Source: Haberlea rhodopensis (taxonomy: Eukaryota; Streptophyta; Magnoliopsida; Lamiales; Gesneriaceae). From it: a stretch of DNA of 64,000 nucleotides. The stretch spans positions 11,447,691 to 11,511,690 of the forward strand of contig CAJQUN010000008.1 of the NCBI GenBank assembly GCA_907163345.1, read 5' to 3'. The position numbers and the translations under genes are program-made. Shown here piece after piece: positions 22,940 to 32,984 of the stretch (within the stretch, counting starts at the first letter, position 1; each line of letters begins with the position of its first letter). A model generated the notes under the pieces. That model saw only the letters and a list, made by a program, of their open reading frames with translations. It was not told the DNA's origin and did not search any database.

Positions 22940-23333
22940 TATTAGAATAAGATGCCCTACAAGCCAACGGGTCAATGGTTGGCCCGTTGGGCCCTAAGAA
23001 CCCTAGCCTAAATAAGTTACCCAAACTCCTATAAATATATGTTCATCTCTAGGGTTAATCAGATTATCAATACAATTCACTATATCTCATAGAAACGCCG
23101 ACATCACACTAGCACTGGTGCTGGGCTTGTAGATCTGGTCAGGTTGATTGGACTCGAGGGTCACCACCATCAGATTCTCGTCGGTGAACGGTAATTCTTT
23201 TCGTGCTTTTATATTGGATATTTACACATGCTAATATATGAATCAGGCGAGATCACTCTGTCCCTGGGTCAGATTTGTTTCTGTTTATTTTCCGCTGCGT
23301 TTGGATCTGACGCGGGGGTACGGAAACCCAACA
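22940..23333 (+). repeat. Element F 3' LTR
   Basis: 394 bp, beginning TATTAGAATAAGATGCCC (the terminal TG has become TA) and ending GGAAACCCAACA. TATAAATA at 23030-23037. About 95% identical to 15674-16067 by eye. Confidence 0.92.
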
Positions 23334-23338
23334 TTTTG

Positions 23339-23660
23339 CTGTGAGGTTCTAGCAGCAGAGTACTCGTTTATAATACCAAGGTCATCTAGATATGATTCAA
23401 GTGACTGATTGGCAAACTCAGTACCCTTATCACTGCGAATTTTATCTATCCCACATGACTTCTTGTTTTGTAGTATTTTCAGTAGTTTGATCAGCTTTGG
23501 ATTAGCCTGATCTTTGCCATTTAGAAAGAGGACCCACGTAAAACGAGAGAAATTGTCTATTAACACTAGGGTATACTTCATTCCCCCTAGACTTGTTACT
23601 TGTATAGGACCAAAAAGATCCAAGTGCAGCAACTCTAGGAACCGAGAAGAAGATTTACTC
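23339..23660 (-). pseudogene. Copia element G integrase, N-terminal part of catalytic core
   Basis: Minus-strand frame 23285-23632 carries HLDLFGPIQVTSLGG, TLVLIDNFSRFTWV and IRSDKGTEFANQSLESY, which include the first two acidic residues of the DDE core. It runs into element F at 23338. Upstream it is cut by element C at 23689, and the zinc-finger part is at 38807-39000. The core itself is rather well kept. Confidence 0.9.
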
Positions 23661-23689
23661 TCTCTGTTCTTAAAGGTAGATCTGATCTG

Positions 23690-25038
23690 TGATCGCTATT
23701 ATTGTAAACAATTAATTCCAATCTAGCGATTTTAGACCGCAAGTGCACGGTGTCAAGTTTTAGTATAGATAGAAAGAATACGGATTGTCGAACCCACATG
23801 ACGGATTGTCGAACCCACATGACGAACAAGTAAGTACCAAATAAGATATCTTTTAACTATATTTAACCTACGATAATTAATTATTAATTAAACTAAATTA
23901 AACTACTATAATCCAACCAAAACAATCGACGATCACGAGAAAAGTCCACAAGACAGTAATATCAAGACTATGATTCACCTAACCCAACTCTTACAATTCT
24001 TTTCTCCATACATCTCTAAGGTGACGGGTTCTCCGAATTTAATCAATATACTCTCTCGAGCTATATTAAATCTAACATCAAATTGTAACAAGTAACTCTC
24101 GTTCACTTAATTAACAATTTAACATTGAATGCGCTTTATAAAAACCACTAACTCTAGATTAAACAACCCAAAGCTATCACTCGTGTGTGATTTTATCTCT
24201 CGATCTCAATCTTTAACACACTGCATGAATTATTATATCGTATTATAATTTCATCTCTCGATCTCAATTATAATAAAATATCATTTAAAGGTGATCAATC
24301 CTTCAAAAGTATTAAGAACAATAACACATGCACTTAGAAGATATATGAATTCAATCTCAAAATCAATAGGAAAAACTATGTTATTGATATCTCCCAATCA
24401 TCAAAAACACAAAAAATTCAATTATTCATGTAAAACAAAATAGAAAAGTAAATGAAAACTCCCAAGTCGACTCCTTCGTTGATTCTCAATCCTTCCTTGC
24501 TTCTTTCTCGATCGTGCTCCTCGATTCTCTTGTTGGCTTGTTCCAATTCCTAGGATGAAAAGGTGATGGTGGATGAAGGTGAGATGGATTATGGAAGAGT
24601 GGAGGCTATTCCTAGGTTAAAAAGTATGATATCCCTTGTAATTTTTGTGTCAAAATATATAAGGATAGGAATCCTCTACTTCCTTGTTGGACCCAAACTC
24701 TAAAAGGAATTTATTTTTAAGAAAACTTCTCCGGCCGATCGATCGAGACTGACTGCTCAATCGATCGCCAAAGTTCTGTCGACGCCGATCGATCGAGAGT
24801 TGGGTCTCGATCGATCGAGATTATTTTATTTTATTTATTTTCTTTTGAATTTTTCTTCCTTTCCCGGATTTGACGCGTTCGCCCGGTTTGGTCCTTTTTC
24901 ATCATTTTTGGCTCATTTCCTCTACTTTTATGAATTTCAACATTGATTCATGAAATATAGAAATATATACCAAAACCCGTAATATCATCCCGGAATCAAC
25001 ACAAAATATATACATACACGTAATATTCAACCCTATCA
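23690..25038 (-). repeat. Element C 3' LTR
   Basis: 1349 bp. It contains a 21-base tandem duplication (CGGATTGTCGAACCCACATGA at 23781-23801 and 23802-23822) that the other LTR lacks. TATA-like ATATATAAGG is near 24655 when read on the plus strand, but promoter orientation is minus (CCTTATATATTTT). The palindrome cluster is 24735-24820. Confidence 0.9.
24735..24820 (-). repeat. CGATCGATCG palindrome cluster in element C 3' LTR
   Basis: Four palindromes (CCGATCGATCGAG, CAATCGATCGCC, CCGATCGATCGAG, CTCGATCGATCGAG). In element orientation they lie just upstream of the TATA-like sequence. Confidence 0.9.
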
Positions 25039-26600
25039 ACTCCCCCAAACTTATCACTTAATCGTCCTCGATTAAACATTAAAAATCACAAAGTAGAGTT
25101 CAATATTGAAGACTCAAATAAACCAATTCGCAGTCAATCATGTATCCCAGACATCTCACTTACAGACGAACAAGAATAAATCAGAAAGTGTAACAAGTTG
25201 TGTTTTATCCTAGATCAAGCAACATGTCTCCAACTTAGAACGTGCGTGTGTGCTATTGCCACGTTCAAGTTTTATGCAAATTTCATAGATCAAATCATGC
25301 TAGGTAATGAAAGTTAAGATTATCTTTGAGCATCACATAGGCCTATTTTCAAACAACTTCTCCACTAATGATAGTTACTTCCTAGACTTGGATCAAAAGG
25401 ACTTTATAAGCTTGTAATGTAAGGCCTTTGGTGTTGGCTTCAAAGAAAAGATAGGATATCACAAAGAAGAGAGTATAATTATGTAAAATTCAAATTTTTA
25501 GCACACTTTGAGCTTCTCTTCTTTTTCTTTTATAGCCTTGGCCACTTTGGGTCTTATTTAGTCAAATTTTTTTTTTCAAGGCTTTTTTGTCTATCTTCTT
25601 CTTTTCTCATTCATAATTTTTTTCAACAATAAGCTCCTCAAAATATAGCAATTTATATGCATCTAATGAGAATCATTATACTCCCTTAGGGTTAAGATGA
25701 AAATATTCCAATTAGGCTCAAGTAGGTGGGTATAATGAGTTTGCCAAAGAATGTTGAATGGGGGCTAATAGTATGTTAAACATACTACATTCTTTTGTAA
25801 TTAGGCTCAAAATGGGACACTAGAGATTGATGTAAACATGGTAAGCTTTAAAGGCTCAAACGATCCAAAGATCGCCTAAATCATTTCCAAGTCAAGTTCA
25901 TAACTATAAAATTTCGCCTCAAAGTGTCATCATAAAATAGTTTCTAAGGTACTATAAGATGCTAAAAAACAATTCATCAAGTTTACAAAAATTTTCACTA
26001 CTCCAAATGCAATTCACAAGATTATGACTCAAATGTGCTCAAAATATTCCTCATCTTTGACATGCTACTCAAAACAAGATATTCACAAACAAGTTTTACA
26101 ATTATCAAAACTCAGGTTGACATGCAAAGTGAGACTAGTATCATCATTGAATAGAGACCACTACTATGATTCATTCTTATCTTACTAATTGAACTCATAA
26201 AAAAAAAAATTTAGCTCATAATAGTCGGACGATTCAAGTGTCAATTAAGCACACAACATGTGGATAAAACAAGTAAAACATGCAAGCCACTCCCCCAAAC
26301 TTAAATGAAACATTGTCCTCAATTATTAAAAGAATCAAAAGGGAAAAAGTAAACTCCCCTGATCAAGACGCTTGCATGAGGTTGAGGAAGATTCGCTTTT
26401 GAAAGCTCCACTGTTGTAGGGGTTCATCGCTCCAACTAAGTACCTAGCAAGAGAAGAATGCAAATGGTCAAATATTTGACTCGAGAGATAAACAAACTAA
26501 TATGCAAAAACTAAAAAATAAAATAAAACTAAATAACAAAAGGATACGCTTGGGTTGCCTCCCAAGAAGCGCTGATTTCTAGTCGTCGGCTTGACCATCA
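25039..26600 (-). other. Element C 3' non-coding block
   Basis: Non-coding on both strands. In element orientation it begins with the inverted repeat around TTGGGAGGCAACCCAAG (about 26549-26567) and ends with a polypurine tract, GTTTGGGGGAGT, at 25039-25050. It is alignable with 6980-8375 of element A and 35100-36400 of element D. It contains the hairpin at 25771-25785. Confidence 0.75.
25771..25785 (-). other. Conserved short hairpin (element C copy)
   Basis: On the minus strand it reads GTATGTTTAACATAC, a perfect 7-bp stem. Compared with element A one C-G pair is replaced by T-A. Confidence 0.6.
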
Positions 26601-26781
26601 GAAGCTGTTGAGCCTTAAACGCATGGTTGCGTTTAATGCGTTAAATTATCCCCGGTCAATCTTTGAGTTTTGATGATCAACAAAACTTGTGTTTGTTATA
26701 CTAATGCATCTACTTAGTGTGCAGATTAAGTGATGAAAAGTGGATTGGAATGAAGAATTTCAAGTGTGCATATTCTGGCCT

Positions 26782-27224
26782 GGATCACCCCAGGCGATGG
26801 TGATCATCGCCCCAGGCGATGGGTGTCAGGCCAGGCATCGCCACGCACATCGACAGAGGCGATGGCTAGGCGAGCATGCGAGGAAGATCGCTTGAGGCGA
26901 TGGTGAACAACGCCTGAGGCGATGGCAACCTTTTGGCACTTCGCCCCGCACATCGACTGGAGCGACGCCGAGGCATGGCGCGGGCATGCGCGCAGGGAGA
27001 TCGTCCGAGGCGATGTGCTGAACGCCCGAGGCGATGGTACGAACGCCTGAGGCGATCTGGAGTTCGTTTGAGGCGATGCAAGATTTGAAGGAGCTGAGGC
27101 TACGGCTTTGATTTGGCTTTGGATCGCCTGAGGCGATCCAGCGATCGCCTGAGGCGATGCGTGATTTTTGGTGACCGTTGGGGCGCGGCGATGGTGATCG
27201 CCTGAGGCGATGTCCGAGCCGATC
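26782..27224 (+). repeat. CGCCTGAGGCGAT inverted-repeat cluster in element E 5' LTR
   Basis: About 15 copies of CGCCTGAGGCGAT, CGCCCGAGGCGATG or CCCCAGGCGATG, each a small inverted repeat, some fused with GATCGC. The cluster ends about 65 bases upstream of the TATA box. Confidence 0.9.
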
Positions 27225-27286
27225 TTGGAGTGATTTCAGCCTTATGAGTAGCAACGGCTAGTAGGAGCCTTGGAGGCCTTCTACAC

Positions 27287-27294
27287 TATAAATA
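27287..27294 (+). promoter_or_regulatory. TATA box, element E 5' LTR
   Basis: TATAAATA in CACTATAAATATGG, about 680 bases into the LTR. It is repeated at 31071-31078 in the 3' LTR. Confidence 0.75.
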
Positions 27295-27589
27295 TGGATG
27301 CTTTGAAGCATTTTGAAGCTAAGGAACAAGCCTACAACTTATACAAAAGTCTTGATAATTATTATTTGATTTAAGCTTTGCAATCTTCATACATTGTTAT
27401 TGTATTGGAGCTTGTAATTCTTTTATTGTGTGCGAGTCTTGTTCACTTCGTGTTGGTACACCGTGAAGGTGTTTTTGGTTTGATTTCTTGTAAAGGTCCT
27501 CCAACACCAAAGCAAGTTGGAAAATTGTAAAGTCATCAACAAGTCTAGTTGGTGCAAGTGTGTGGCTATCCTTGGAGCGCTTAAGGCCA

Positions 27590-27810
27590 AGAAGACTCGT
27601 GAAGAGTGTTGGTAGCTCGGGAAGAGCTTTGTATACTCGGGAAGAGTATTGTGCTCGGGAAGAGCTTGTGTACTCGGGAAGAGTAGTGTGCTCGGGAAGA
27701 GCGTTGTAAACTCGGGAAGAGTTGTTGTGTGGCTAACTTGGAGCCCTCAAGGCCAAGATCTATTGTTCTAGTGGAACCTCGGTTGGAGGTTATCTAACTG
27801 GGAAGAGGAG
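27590..27810 (+). repeat. CTCGGGAAGAG minisatellite in element E 5' LTR
   Basis: Roughly ten units of about 19-22 bases, built on CTCGGGAAGAG and alternating with TGTGTA/TTGTGCT spacers. Transcribed R/U5 part of the LTR. The copy in the 3' LTR is at about 31380-31590. Confidence 0.85.
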
Positions 27811-28022
27811 ACGTAGGCGATTCATCGCCGAACTTCTATAACAAATCCTTTTGTTATTTATTGCTTTATTTCCTTTACGCATTTATTTATTTTTATTCTT
27901 TGCATTTATCGATTGACTAAAGGCTTCCGCAAGCGCAAAATATTTTATTTTACAAACTCATTTTAAAAAGCTAAAGTAGCCAATGAATCTCATTCACCCC
28001 CCCCCTCTTCGATTCCAACAAG

Positions 28023-28035
28023 TGGTATCAGAGCC
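28023..28035 (+). other. Element E primer-binding site
   Basis: TGGTATCAGAGCC two bases after the LTR end; initiator Met-tRNA type. Confidence 0.92.
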
Positions 28036-28067
28036 ATTTGATTTTTGTTTTAAATCAAAATCTTTTT

Positions 28068-29513
28068 ATGGCTAATCTAGCAAATGTGTTTGCTCAAGGT
28101 CAATCGACGAATCGCCCTCCGCTTTTCACGGGTGATAACTACGGGTATTGGAAAAATAGAATTTCTCTATATATCCAATCCGTAGATTATGATCTATGGA
28201 AAATCATTGTGAAAGGTCCACATACTCCTTTAAAGGATGTTGGGGGAATTAGTGTTCCCAAAGAAATGGACGACTTCACAAAAGCGGATATGATGTTAAT
28301 ATCTCAAAATGCTAAAGCGATTAATATTTTGCATTGTGCTTTAGATATGAAGGAGTACAACCGGATTTCAATGTGCTCAACCGCTAAGGAGATATGGGAC
28401 AAATTGAAAATTTGTCATGAAGGAACCAACCAAGTGAAGGAGACAAAGATAGACCTCCTTCAACTCAAATATGAGACATTTGAGATGGATTCCGGAGAAG
28501 ATGTGGATTCCATGTTTAGGAGGCTCACCCAAATTATCAACGAGCTTGCTCAACTTGGAGAGAAGTATCCTCCAAAGAAAATATGGAGGAGAGCACTAAG
28601 AGCCTTACCTAAAGAATGGGATGCCAAGAGGACGGCCATCATCGAGTCCAACAAAGGGGAGAACGCATCTTATGATCTTGATGTGCTCCATGGCAAATTG
28701 GTGACTCATGAGCTTGAAGTTGCCACAAGGAGAGAAGTAAAGGAGGAGGATAGAGCCAAGAGAAATGGGATTGCCTTGGTTGGAAGGAAAGACCACTCCG
28801 ATGATGAAGAAGATGATGATGAGGAGATGATCCTATTCACAAAGAAGTTCAAAAAGCTCTTCACCAAACATAGCAAGTCAAAGACCTCAAGTGCAACCAA
28901 AAATGAATCCAAAAATGAGGTAACTTGTTATAATTGCAATGATAAAGGCCATTATGCTAACAAATGCCCTAGGAAGAAGAATGAGGACAAAGGGAAGAAG
29001 AAGGCGTTTATAGCCACATGGAGTGATAGCGACTCCGATGAAGAAGAAGCCACCAATCTATGTCTAATGGCTCTTGGAGATGAAGGAGATGAAAGTGACA
29101 ATGAGGTACCTTCATTTGATGAACTTTTAGAGTCTTATAATGATCTTATTGATGCTCTTGGCAAAACCAAGATGAGTAACAAATTACTCAAACTTGAGAT
29201 TGCTAAGAAAGATGAAGAAAATAATTCATTGAAAAATGAATTAAATTCTTTAAAGATATCATTTTGCAAATTTAGTGAAAGTAGTAAAAAGATGAATGAA
29301 TTGCTTGGCTTGCAACGTTGTAGCTTTGACAAAGCCGGGTTCGGTTTTTCAAGCAAATCAAAAACTTTTTCTAGCTTGTTGGCCAATGCAAAGCATGATT
29401 CTCCTACTTGTAATTATTGTTGCAAAAATGGTCACACTAAAAATAAGTGTAGGTTTGCTAGAATCCAATACCAACCTAATAAGAGGTGGAAATGGATCCA
29501 AAAGTGCCATTGA
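28068..29513 (+). CDS. Element E gag polyprotein (copia, SIRE-like), 481 aa
   Basis: I chose the Met of MANLANVFAQGQSTNRPP; the frame is open upstream to 28038, but the first ten residues are leader-like. The N-terminal half has the copia gag core (PPLFTGDNYGYWKNRISLY, with a following UBN2-type helical region containing EIWDKLKICHEGTNQVKE). A CCHC zinc knuckle CYNCNDKGHYANKC is at about residues 285-298. An acidic and then coiled-coil-like segment follows (about 320-420), and a second knuckle CNYCCKNGHTKNKC is near residue 455. It ends at a stop just after KWIQKCH, where an autonomous relative would continue into protease. No internal stops, so it could make particles that package RNA. Confidence 0.9.
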   Translation: MANLANVFAQGQSTNRPPLFTGDNYGYWKNRISLYIQSVDYDLWKIIVKGPHTPLKDVGGISVPKEMDDFTKADMMLISQNAKAINILHCALDMKEYNRISMCSTAKEIWDKLKICHEGTNQVKETKIDLLQLKYETFEMDSGEDVDSMFRRLTQIINELAQLGEKYPPKKIWRRALRALPKEWDAKRTAIIESNKGENASYDLDVLHGKLVTHELEVATRREVKEEDRAKRNGIALVGRKDHSDDEEDDDEEMILFTKKFKKLFTKHSKSKTSSATKNESKNEVTCYNCNDKGHYANKCPRKKNEDKGKKKAFIATWSDSDSDEEEATNLCLMALGDEGDESDNEVPSFDELLESYNDLIDALGKTKMSNKLLKLEIAKKDEENNSLKNELNSLKISFCKFSESSKKMNELLGLQRCSFDKAGFGFSSKSKTFSSLLANAKHDSPTCNYCCKNGHTKNKCRFARIQYQPNKRWKWIQKCH

Positions 29514-29704
29514 AAGTTAACCCCCTAGGACCCAAAAATCAAATGGGTACCAAAGTTCCTCCAATTGTAAATTTGTCTTGTAGGGACAAGAATGGAATGA
29601 AGGATGAAGGGCCAAGCAACTCAAAGGAGGAGTTTGTATTATTCACAACTATAGAAGAGGCTCGAGGCGTTGGACCTATGATAAGAACGAACTCTTGTCA
29701 TTGA
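29514..29704 (+). pseudogene. Element E post-gag linker remnant
   Basis: Frame 29486-29704 (with NPLGPKNQMGTKVPP) resembles the linker between gag and protease of SIRE-like elements, out of frame with gag. It ends at 29704 with no DSG protease motif. The deletion of pol lies here. Confidence 0.5.
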
Positions 29705-30388
29705 GGGTAAAATTTATTTATTTTTATGTTAAAAGAGCAATTTCAAAATTCATTGGCACAAATTAATTGTGATCAATAAATATTGAAGCTCAATATTCAT
29801 TGGAGTAAAATGCATAACCCCTTAGCATAATTGTTGAAATGCATGATATATGCTTATCTTTTTATAGTAAGTAGCTTGATATGCTTTGCATTCAAATTTG
29901 AATATGCTATGTGAAAATGTGCAAGTATATGATTTGTTAAAATGCCTTGATTTTTTTTATTATTTTGTTTTTGGCATGAATGCATGAACATATGCACACT
30001 TTGCAACTTTTAGAATTAATTGTTGAGTGCCTTAAACACATGGTTGTGATTCACCTCTATATGATTTAATCTTGTTTGATGAGGAACATGTGTAATTTGA
30101 AGCTATATGTCAACATATAAATTATGCCATGTTTATTTGAATTTTATGCTTTTGATTATCACAAAAAGGGGGAGAATTTTGTGATAAACTTGATCCTTAA
30201 TACATGCATAGTTTAAGGGGGAGAGCTTATGTATGCATGGTTTGAGGGGGAGAGTTATTTGTTTAATGATTTACTTGATAACTTGTATGTGTTATGCAAT
30301 TGTTAAGGGGGAGTTATTTTTACTCACATTTCATGCATATTACTTATTCAAGTTTATCAAGTTTTGTGATCATCAAAAAGGGGGAGAT
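29705..30388 (+). other. Element E 3' non-coding part with repeated polypurine tracts
   Basis: No coding. Five tracts of the form AAGGGGGAG occur at about 30163-30175, 30214-30225, 30243-30253, 30304-30313 and 30375-30388. Only the last abuts the LTR and is the working primer. The repeats of ATTTTGTGATAAACTTG around them suggest local duplication. Confidence 0.8.
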
Positions 30389-31801
30389 TGTTGAGCCTTA
30401 AACGCATGGTTGCGTTTAATGTGTTAAATTATCCCCGGTCAATTTTTGAGTTTTGATGATCAACAAAACTTGTGTTTGTTATACTAATGCATCTACTTAG
30501 TGTGCAGATTAAGTGATGAAAAGTGGATTGGAATGAAGAATTTCAAGTGTGCATATTCTGGCCTGGATCGCCCCAGGCGATGGTGATCATCGCCCCAGGC
30601 GATGGGTGTCAGGCCAGGCATCGCCACGCACATCGACAGAGGTGATGGCTAGGCGAGCATGCGAGGAAGATCGCCTGAGGCGATGGTGAACAACGCCTGA
30701 GGCGATGGCAACCTTTTGGCACTTCGCCCCGCACATCGACTGGAGCGACGCCGAGGCATGGCGCGGGCATGCGCGCAGGGAGATCGTCCGAGGCGATGGG
30801 CTGAACGCCCGAGGCGATGGCACGAACGCCTGAGGCGATCTGGAGTTCGTTTGAGGCGATGCAAGATTTGAAGGAGCTGAGGCTATGGCCTTGATTTTGG
30901 CTTTGGGTCGCCTGAGGCGATCCAGCGATCGCCTGAGGCGATGCGTGATTTTTGGTGACCGTTGGGGCGCGGCGATGGTGATCGCCTGAGGCGATGTCCG
31001 AGGCGATCTTGGAGTGATTTCAGCCTTATGAGTAGCAACGGCTAGTAGGAGCCTTGGAGGCCTTCTACACTATAAATATGGATGCTTTGAAGCATTTTGA
31101 AGCTAAGGAACAAGCCTACAACTTATACAAAAGTCTTGATAATTATTATTTGATTTAAGCTTTGCAATCTCCATACATTGTTATTGTATTGGAGCTTGTA
31201 ATTCTTTTATTGTGTGTGAGTCTTGTTCACTTCGTGTTGGTACACCGTGAAGGTGTTTTTGGTTTGATTTCTTGTAAAGGTCCTCCAACACCAAAGCAAG
31301 TTGGAAAATTGTAAAGTCATCAACAAGTCTAGTTGGTGCAAGTGTGTGGGTATCCTTGGAGCCCTTAAGGCCAAGAAGACTCGTGAAGAGTGTTGGTAGC
31401 TCGGGAAAAGCTTTGTATACTCGGGAAGAGTATTGTGCTCGGGAAGAGCTTGTGTACTCGGGAAGAGTAGTGTGCTCGGGAAGAGCGTTGTAAACTCGGG
31501 AAGAGTTGTTGTGTGGCTAACTTGGAGCCCTCAAGGCCAAGATCTATTGTTCTAGTGGAACCTCGGTTGGAGGTTATCTAACCGGGAAGAGGAGACGTAG
31601 GCGATTCATCACCGAACTTCTATAACAAATCCTTTTGTTATTTATTGCTTTATTTCCTTTACGCATTTATTTATTTTTATTCTTTGCATTTATCGATTGA
31701 CTAAAGGCTTCCGCAAGCGCAAAATATTTTATTTTACAAACTCATTTTAAAAGCTAAAGTAGCCAAGAAATCTCATTCACCCCCCCTCTTCGATTCCAAC
31801 A
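30389..31801 (+). repeat. Element E 3' LTR
   Basis: 1413 bp, TGTTGAGCCTTAAACGCATG to CTTCGATTCCAACA. It has scattered single-base differences from the 5' LTR. Confidence 0.94.
30565..31008 (+). repeat. CGCCTGAGGCGAT inverted-repeat cluster in element E 3' LTR
   Basis: Same layout as 26782-27224. It includes ATCCAGCGATCGCCTGAGGC near 30920. It lies upstream of TATAAATA at 31071-31078. Confidence 0.9.
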
Positions 31802-31869
31802 GAAGCAACCATCAAAGAGCGGCTGCCGCCCATAGTAAGTATCATATGATACCACTACTGGGTCTTCAT

Positions 31870-32865
31870 TCAGTATGGCCTCAAGCTTGGCAAGATATAA
31901 CAGTGTAAGCTTGTTGCTCCAACAACTTTCTTCATGAAATGGTAGGCATGGGAGAATGATTCTCTACTTGGCTTCATATCTTGGAGGATGTAGTGCGGTG
32001 AAGTTGGCATCGATAGAAAATACGGATCCACATATGGCATAGAACATGTCTCCATCGATGGGCTCAAATCGGAATCTTCGAAAGTCTCTTCCTTCTCCAA
32101 CATCACACTCGACTCATCTTCACATGGGAACTCCTCGGATGACATCTCTGAAGTAGGCTCGATCTCTTGAAGAGGCTCAAGTTCCCTTGATTTTTCCACA
32201 TGAGTAGGATCACTCCCCCAAACTTGGTTGGTTGAGTGATCATCATCATATAACCAAACTCGGTTTGTCGCCTCTTGATTTGTAGCCCTCATCTCTTCCT
32301 CTTGGCAGCTAGTTGAAATTGTTTCCATGAGGACCGCCATTTACTGCTCCAGGTGACGCATAGAGTTGGTTTGGCACTCCAAACTGTTCTCAGTTGATGC
32401 CATGAATCTTACTAAGGTATCCTCTAACTGAGTCGTGACGTTTGCAGAACTATCTTTCCTCTCTTCGCGATGTTCAAATGGTTGTGGTGTATCAATAGGA
32501 TAGTGAGGCTCTGGTGGGTATTGATGACTCCAATCTTGTAGTGAAGGATCACAATGCCAGTGATGATCGAAGTCCGCCATATCATTGAACAGGTGCACCA
32601 CACTGTCCTCATCTCTATCAACCAGGGGACTCCCAGTCATCAGTGCTCCGCTCAATACCCATTCTCGCGTCTGTGCATCCAGCCCTTTGAAGAAATATTG
32701 CATGAGAGTATAGTTCAAAAGGTTGTGATACCGGAATGTGTTGGCCAATTCATTGAATCTCTCCCAAACAGTGTAGAACGGCTCGAAACATTGTTGGGCA
32801 AGTTTGTGAAGGCTTGTTGATGTTGCATCTCCAAGTACCTCACAAGACAAACAAAACAAAAACAA
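31870..32865 (-). pseudogene. Element C gag remnant (gypsy, Athila/Tat-like)
   Basis: Frame 32341-32865 contains LHKLAQQCFEPFYTVWERFN, then YTLMQYFFKGLDAQTREWVL and VVHLFNDMADFDHHW. This is the C-terminal half of a Retrotrans_gag domain. The N-terminal half is missing, since only about 100 bases separate this from the primer-binding site. The next frame (31870-32340) is acidic and low in complexity, as in gag tails. A stop at 32341-32343 lies between them. No zinc knuckle is seen. Element E interrupts the sequence at 31801-31806. Confidence 0.75.
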
Positions 32866-32966
32866 AATAAATTAATATTTTTTTTATTTTTTGAAAATTT
32901 AGAAACCAAACAAAAATAATGGTTAAATTACAGTCAAAGAACCTAGTATGATATTACTAAAGTTAA

Positions 32967-32984
32967 TCCCCGGCAACGACGCCA
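32967..32984 (-). other. Element C primer-binding site (Asp-tRNA type)
   Basis: On the minus strand it reads TGGCGTCGTTGCCGGGGA, one mismatch from the sequence matching the Asp-tRNA 3' end. It lies six bases from the 5' LTR. Confidence 0.88.

Larger units (their letters stand above)
15674..23333 (+). mobile_element. Element F: decayed Ty1/copia retrotransposon
   Basis: Element F is 7660 bp with 394-bp LTRs at both ends and a perfect TTTTG duplication (15669-15673 and 23334-23338). It lies on the plus strand inside the integrase of G. The order is LTR, Met-tRNA primer site, long non-coding leader, gag, integrase, RT, RNase H, 3' non-coding part, polypurine tract, LTR. All coding parts are riddled with stops and deletions, yet the LTRs are about 95% identical by eye. 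Confidence 0.93.
26606..28020 (+). repeat. Element E 5' LTR
   Basis: 1415 bp from TGTTGAGCCTTAAACGCATG to CTTCGATTCCAACA. Palindrome cluster 26782-27224, TATAAATA at 27287-27294. Downstream of it, GGGAAGAG-containing repeats (CTCGGGAAGAGY) recur about ten times between 27590 and 27810. Confidence 0.94.
26606..31801 (+). mobile_element. Element E: SIRE-like Ty1/copia element with gag only
   Basis: 5196 bp, flanked by GAAGC (26601-26605 and 31802-31806), inserted in the non-coding block of element C. LTRs are 1415 and 1413 bp and almost identical by eye. Met-tRNA primer site, an intact gag frame, and no protease, integrase, RT or RNase H. The 3' internal part has five polypurine tracts. It is one of the youngest insertions here and must have moved with proteins supplied by another element. 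Confidence 0.94.

Noticed and set aside
26826..27254. 142-aa Arg/Ser-rich minus-strand frame in the E LTR
   Set aside because: Its composition comes from the CGCCTGAGGCGAT repeats read through. It recurs in the other LTR and has no domain.
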